From contig CBDETC010000002.1 in the NCBI GenBank assembly GCA_965242845.1, positions 1,054,001 to 1,118,000 of the forward strand: a stretch of 64,000 nucleotides of DNA, given 5' to 3'. A model generated the notes under the pieces. The model was not told the origin of the DNA and did no database searches. It worked only from the letters and a program-made list of their open reading frames with translations. The position numbers were made by a program, and so were the translations under genes. How positions within the stretch are numbered: position 1 is the first letter of the stretch; the number at the start of each line of letters is the position of its first letter. Positions 61,174 through 64,000 of the stretch are shown here, piece by piece. The DNA comes from RHLJ01 sp965242845. GTDB lineage: Bacteria; Bacteroidota; Rhodothermia; Balneolales; Balneolaceae.

Positions 61174-61685
61174 TAAGTGAAAGGAGAAAGGTGATTTTTA
61201 GTTTCTCGTTCCTCTTCTATCAACAATCATTTTATTTAATAGCTTGATTATTGATGTAATCAGGTTAGCCCTACTTAGGAATACCTCTTCTCCTAAAATG
61301 TGTCTGCTTTTGAAATACCAGTCTTTTGCTTCTCTTGCTGAGCCTAACGAGATTTCATAAAAACGTGCCTTTTCTTTGTTTGACAATCTTGAGTATCCCT
61401 CAACAATGTTTGCGCTTATAGATCCTACACTTCTGTAGAGCTGATCTGCTAACGAGTAAATTCTTTTATCTAAGATACTTGAAGTATCAACCCAACAAAT
61501 ATCCGATAGAAACAAGCTCAGCCTATAGGCTTCCATTTTCCAGGACGGATCATGAAGCATTACTTGATGAACTTTACTCTGCCATTCTTCAAAATTCATA
61601 GCCTTTTTTCTATAAGACCAATATTTCAGACCCACCTTACAATTTTATTTTATATCCATCACCTTTCTCCTTTCACTTATCATAC
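61168..61685. mobile_element. Element bounded by 28-bp perfect inverted repeats carrying a four-helix-bundle gene
   Basis: 61168-61195 and 61658-61685 are perfect reverse complements over 28 bases; the left copy begins GTATGATAAGTGAAAGGAGA and ends AGGTGAT. The interval of 518 bases holds one gene, read on the minus strand. The left end supplies the last codon and stop of dinB. No transposase is encoded, so it would depend on another enzyme. Target duplication not obvious. Confidence 0.6.
61198..61599 (-). CDS. Four-helix-bundle protein (23S rRNA intervening-sequence protein family)
   Basis: About 133 residues. Helices MEAYRLSLFLSDIC, IYSLADQLYRSVGSISANIVEGYSR, KEKARFYEISLGSAREAKDWYFKSRHI and RANLITSIIKLLNKMIV show the S23/IVP family pattern (usual 'qlxrsa.Si..NiaEG..r'). 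The family was first seen in 23S rRNA intervening sequences; the exact function is unknown. It is the only gene between two perfect 28-base inverted repeats. Start at the ATG at 61599. Confidence 0.8.
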   Translation of the reverse strand: MNFEEWQSKVHQVMLHDPSWKMEAYRLSLFLSDICWVDTSSILDKRIYSLADQLYRSVGSISANIVEGYSRLSNKEKARFYEISLGSAREAKDWYFKSRHILGEEVFLSRANLITSIIKLLNKMIVDRRGTRN

Positions 61686-61762
61686 AAATTAAAACTATTC
61701 TCCATCCTCCATCGTCTTAGCCCTGAAACCAGTATTATGGAGAACAATTGAATCAGGAACAC

Positions 61763-62332
61763 ATGGAAGACGCACAACTTGTACATGATTTTTTAGGTGG
61801 AAATCACCAGGCGTTTAATGTTCTAATAAAACGCTGGCAAGATAAAATCCACCACTTTGCGTACCGATACTTTGCAAGTAGTGATGATGCTGCTGAGATC
61901 ACTCAGAGAACATTTGTTAAAGCGTACCAAAAGCTGGACACCCTGGATGATGCTACTAAGTTTGGTTCCTGGTTATATCGTATTGCCAACAACCAGTGTT
62001 TGGATGAATTAAAGCGCGTTGGCAGAAAAAGAGCTACTTCACTAGAAGCTCTGAAAACAGCTCCACAAACGGAAACTGCCAGTCCAGCAGATAGTGGACT
62101 TGTTCGAAATGAAGCGCTGGTCTTATTACATAAGGCTCTACTTCAACTACCCAATGAGCAGCGTATGGTAGTGATAATGAAAGAATATGAAGGACTAACC
62201 TTCAGAGAAATCTCAGAAATCCTGGATGAATCTGAAAACACCATTAAATCAAGAATGTACTATGGGCTAAAAGGACTCAAAAAGACCTTTGATGCCTGGA
62301 ATATTAACAAAGAGGTATTTAATTATGACTAA
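61763..62332 (+). CDS. ECF-type RNA polymerase sigma factor
   Basis: About 189 residues. Region 2 spans roughly 15-85 (FNVLIKRWQDKIHHFAYRYF, DDAAEITQRTFVKAYQKL, FGSWLYRIANNQCLDELKR), region 4 about 120-180 (LLQLPNEQRMVVIMKEYEGLTFREISEILDESENTIKSRMYYGLKGLKK). This is a group 4 sigma factor. Start at the ATG at 61763; a TTG five codons upstream is less likely. Its stop overlaps the anti-sigma start by 8 bases, the usual coupled arrangement. Confidence 0.92.
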   Translation: MEDAQLVHDFLGGNHQAFNVLIKRWQDKIHHFAYRYFASSDDAAEITQRTFVKAYQKLDTLDDATKFGSWLYRIANNQCLDELKRVGRKRATSLEALKTAPQTETASPADSGLVRNEALVLLHKALLQLPNEQRMVVIMKEYEGLTFREISEILDESENTIKSRMYYGLKGLKKTFDAWNINKEVFNYD

Positions 62333-63011
62333 AGAAGAAGCAAGAATTCTCTTAATGGATCACCTTTATGGCGAACTGGATGATGCTACTTCCAAAGAAC
62401 TCCTCCAATTCATTGACTCTGACGAAGAGTTAAAGAGAGAATTTGAAGAACTCACTGAAGCAAAATCAGTACTCCATCATTTACCTGTTCAAAGCCCGGC
62501 TGAGCAACTGGTAATCATGGAGCCTGAATCAAAATCTAAAGAATCATTCTGGGCTAAGCTTTCTAATGCACTATTGCCACAGAATTCTTTTGCCCGAACA
62601 GGCTTTGCTATGGCAACATTGCTACTGCTATTTGTTGTAACCGGAGCTGCAACAAATATGAGTATTTCATCAGGTGATGGTGGGTTTAGTATCACCTTTG
62701 GTGAGCAACAGCCTGCAGATAATGGCTACAGTACTGATGAAGTTAGAATGATTGTAGACCGGGCTATTAACCAGGTACAACAAGAGAATGCTGCAATGGT
62801 ACGTGAGTTTATCATTGTTTCTCAGGAGCAACAAGAGCTTCAATTCGAAGAGACACTCGCTACCTTCGCTGATTACCTCAATGTACAACGAGAAACAGAC
62901 CTTGAACTTCTCACCCTTGGAATTTCAAATCTTCAGGAATCAACTTTCAACCGCTTTCGGCAAACCGATCAGGTGTTAGGCGAAATCATACAAACCGTAA
63001 GCACAAACTAA
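62325..63011 (+). CDS. Membrane anti-sigma factor
   Basis: About 228 residues. The N-terminal cytoplasmic part (MDHLYGELDDATSKELLQFIDSDEELKREFEEL) looks like an anti-sigma zinc-finger-like helical domain without its His/Cys motif. A membrane helix follows at about 90-110 (FARTGFAMATLLLLFVVTGAAT), then a periplasmic coiled-coil-like tail rich in Gln/Glu. It would hold the cognate sigma factor at the membrane until signalled. Confidence 0.8.
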   Translation: MTKEEARILLMDHLYGELDDATSKELLQFIDSDEELKREFEELTEAKSVLHHLPVQSPAEQLVIMEPESKSKESFWAKLSNALLPQNSFARTGFAMATLLLLFVVTGAATNMSISSGDGGFSITFGEQQPADNGYSTDEVRMIVDRAINQVQQENAAMVREFIIVSQEQQELQFEETLATFADYLNVQRETDLELLTLGISNLQESTFNRFRQTDQVLGEIIQTVSTN

Positions 63012-63031
63012 AATCACATAATCCTAGAACT

Positions 63032-64000
63032 ATGAAAAAAATACATACATATCTACTGATCGGATTGTTGGGTGTATCCCTTTCAACTTCCGCATTTGCA
63101 CAGAATATTGATGCAAACCGCATGAACCGCGACATCAGCATCATGGAGAATATTCTCGGAGAATTATTTAAAACTCAGCAATTACGTTCCGGCACCAATG
63201 AGCCAACGATTGTTGTTAATGGTGTTGTCTCCACCTCTTTTTCAAACCGGTCTGTCAAAGGCACCTATTTGCCGGGCTATGGCATAATCTTTAAGATTAA
63301 CAGCCCATCCAGAAATATTTATATGACTTCCTCTGGAGCTAAATATACTTCCTACTCCTTCTATTATGATGGTGATGGCGACCCTAAATTAAGTGGAGAG
63401 ATTTCCCAGGAAGCTGTAGTAGATCGTATCACTTCTTTTCTAAGAGACTATGGTACAACGATCGGGCAGCTTGGAAGCAACGAGAAAATCATGGTGATTT
63501 ATGGCTCCAATCAAAGCAGCTCTAGAGACTTATTCTATACATTATCGACCGTCAGAACCCAGAGTACCAACAGCGATGATAAAGACGAAAAGCCAGAACC
63601 ACTACCAATAATTTCTGTTTCAACGAGCGTAAAAGACTTAAATGACTACCGCTCCGGTAGACTTAACTCGTCTGCTTTTGAAGGCAAGTTAGACGTTGCC
63701 ACATCAGAAGACAAAGAATACCTCGACCTTAAAGTGATGAGCAACATCTTCAAAACTGCTCTTAGTAATCAACCAAGCAATAGCTTCAAACTTCACGGAG
63801 CCAGTAATGTAGATTACCTGTACCTCGACAATTTTGGAGCCATCTTTTCTTTAAGTGTTCGATATTCAGATGAAAACATGCGTTGGACCAACTCATTAGC
63901 CAGAGAATTTGCACGAGCTCAAAATGGCTTTGATGATGAAAAAGAGAACGAAGAGTACCAGGAATACCTTGAAAAAGTAGCCACCGCTTTCGAAGAACTG
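63032..64000 (+). CDS. Exported protein downstream of the anti-sigma gene, 3' end outside the window
   Basis: Open reading frame from the ATG at 63032 to the last base with no stop; 323 codons are visible. Signal peptide KKIHTYLLIGLLGVSLSTSAFAQ. The mature part starts NIDANRMNRDISIMENILGELF and has no motif I recognise. It follows the sigma/anti-sigma pair by 20 bases, so it is probably cotranscribed and may be an extracytoplasmic component of that system. Confidence 0.7.
   Translation, partial: MKKIHTYLLIGLLGVSLSTSAFAQNIDANRMNRDISIMENILGELFKTQQLRSGTNEPTIVVNGVVSTSFSNRSVKGTYLPGYGIIFKINSPSRNIYMTSSGAKYTSYSFYYDGDGDPKLSGEISQEAVVDRITSFLRDYGTTIGQLGSNEKIMVIYGSNQSSSRDLFYTLSTVRTQSTNSDDKDEKPEPLPIISVSTSVKDLNDYRSGRLNSSAFEGKLDVATSEDKEYLDLKVMSNIFKTALSNQPSNSFKLHGASNVDYLYLDNFGAIFSLSVRYSDENMRWTNSLAREFARAQNGFDDEKENEEYQEYLEKVATAFEEL

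Noticed and set aside
1..64000. CRISPR array, prophage, insertion sequence with transposase, rRNA or tRNA genes
   Set aside because: None seen: no spaced direct repeat array, no phage structural or transposase genes and no rRNA/tRNA-like sequence.

Overview
The window looks like chromosomal DNA of a Bacteroidota-like bacterium, most likely from the Balneolota/Rhodothermota side (relatives of Balneola, Gracilimonas or Salinibacter). Four things point there. Several promoters match the Bacteroidota -7 element TAnnTTTG. Shine-Dalgarno sequences are mostly weak. Bacteroidota-type families are present (DUF4270 lipoprotein, half-length GlgA, HU/SPOR protein, exported sugar oxidoreductase with a gluconate-dehydrogenase subunit 3 partner). 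Finally, sulfolactate genes comA and comB are both present. This assignment is inferred from gene content; no rRNA or tRNA gene was found.

Layout. 1-2.9 kb (+): end of an ABC permease gene, lgt and an ABC ATPase. 3.0-5.3 kb (-): two-subunit FAD sugar oxidoreductase. 5.4-8.7 kb (+): TIM-barrel isomerase-like protein, jelly-roll protein and two lipoproteins. 8.8-9.7 kb (-): TerB-like protein and methionine sulfoxide reductase. 9.8-14.4 kb (+): marC, alanine symporter, purS-clpS-purQ, lptB, rhodanese. 14.4-15.6 kb (-): rho. 15.7-25.2 kb (-): an apparent seven-gene operon glgB-malQ-comA-glgA-like-DUF4270-outer-membrane protein-TPR, ending at a clear intrinsic terminator. 25.2-29.4 kb: LolC/E-like permease, a membrane-bound Mur ligase and a sugar nucleotidyltransferase.

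29.4-30.2 kb holds no convincing protein gene. It carries two ~262-bp near-identical direct copies of an element with four phased DnaA-box-like 9-mers at one end and, on the minus strand, a GNRA-capped hairpin plus intrinsic terminator at the other. The hairpins differ between copies by compensatory base-pair changes, which suggests a structured RNA. 30.3-36.6 kb: usp (-), then cca, ispE, glgP and an unplaced gene. 36.7-40.5 kb (-): NAD(P)-binding protein and a large BNR-repeat exoprotein. 40.6-53.8 kb (-): a dense series gcvT-comB-ftsK-lolA-like-flippase-like, then a TonB-type receptor, two HU-related proteins, exbB-exbD-tonB and an S41 protease. 53.9-61.2 kb: flavin reductase, second TonB-like protein, mrp, DoxX-like protein, glutamate dehydrogenase, two membrane proteins and dinB. 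61.2-61.7 kb: a four-helix-bundle gene inside a perfect 28-bp inverted repeat abutting the dinB stop. 61.8-64 kb (+): ECF sigma factor, anti-sigma factor and a secreted protein cut by the window edge.

How the genes connect. Glycogen branching, debranching-type transfer and phosphorolysis are encoded by glgB, malQ and glgP. ComA and ComB would make sulfolactate from phosphoenolpyruvate and sulfite. The ExbB-ExbD-TonB set energises outer-membrane receptors, one of which is encoded just upstream. Between genes, at least seven loci carry a palindromic repeat family with outer GTCAT...ATGAC arms, one of which runs into a coding region.
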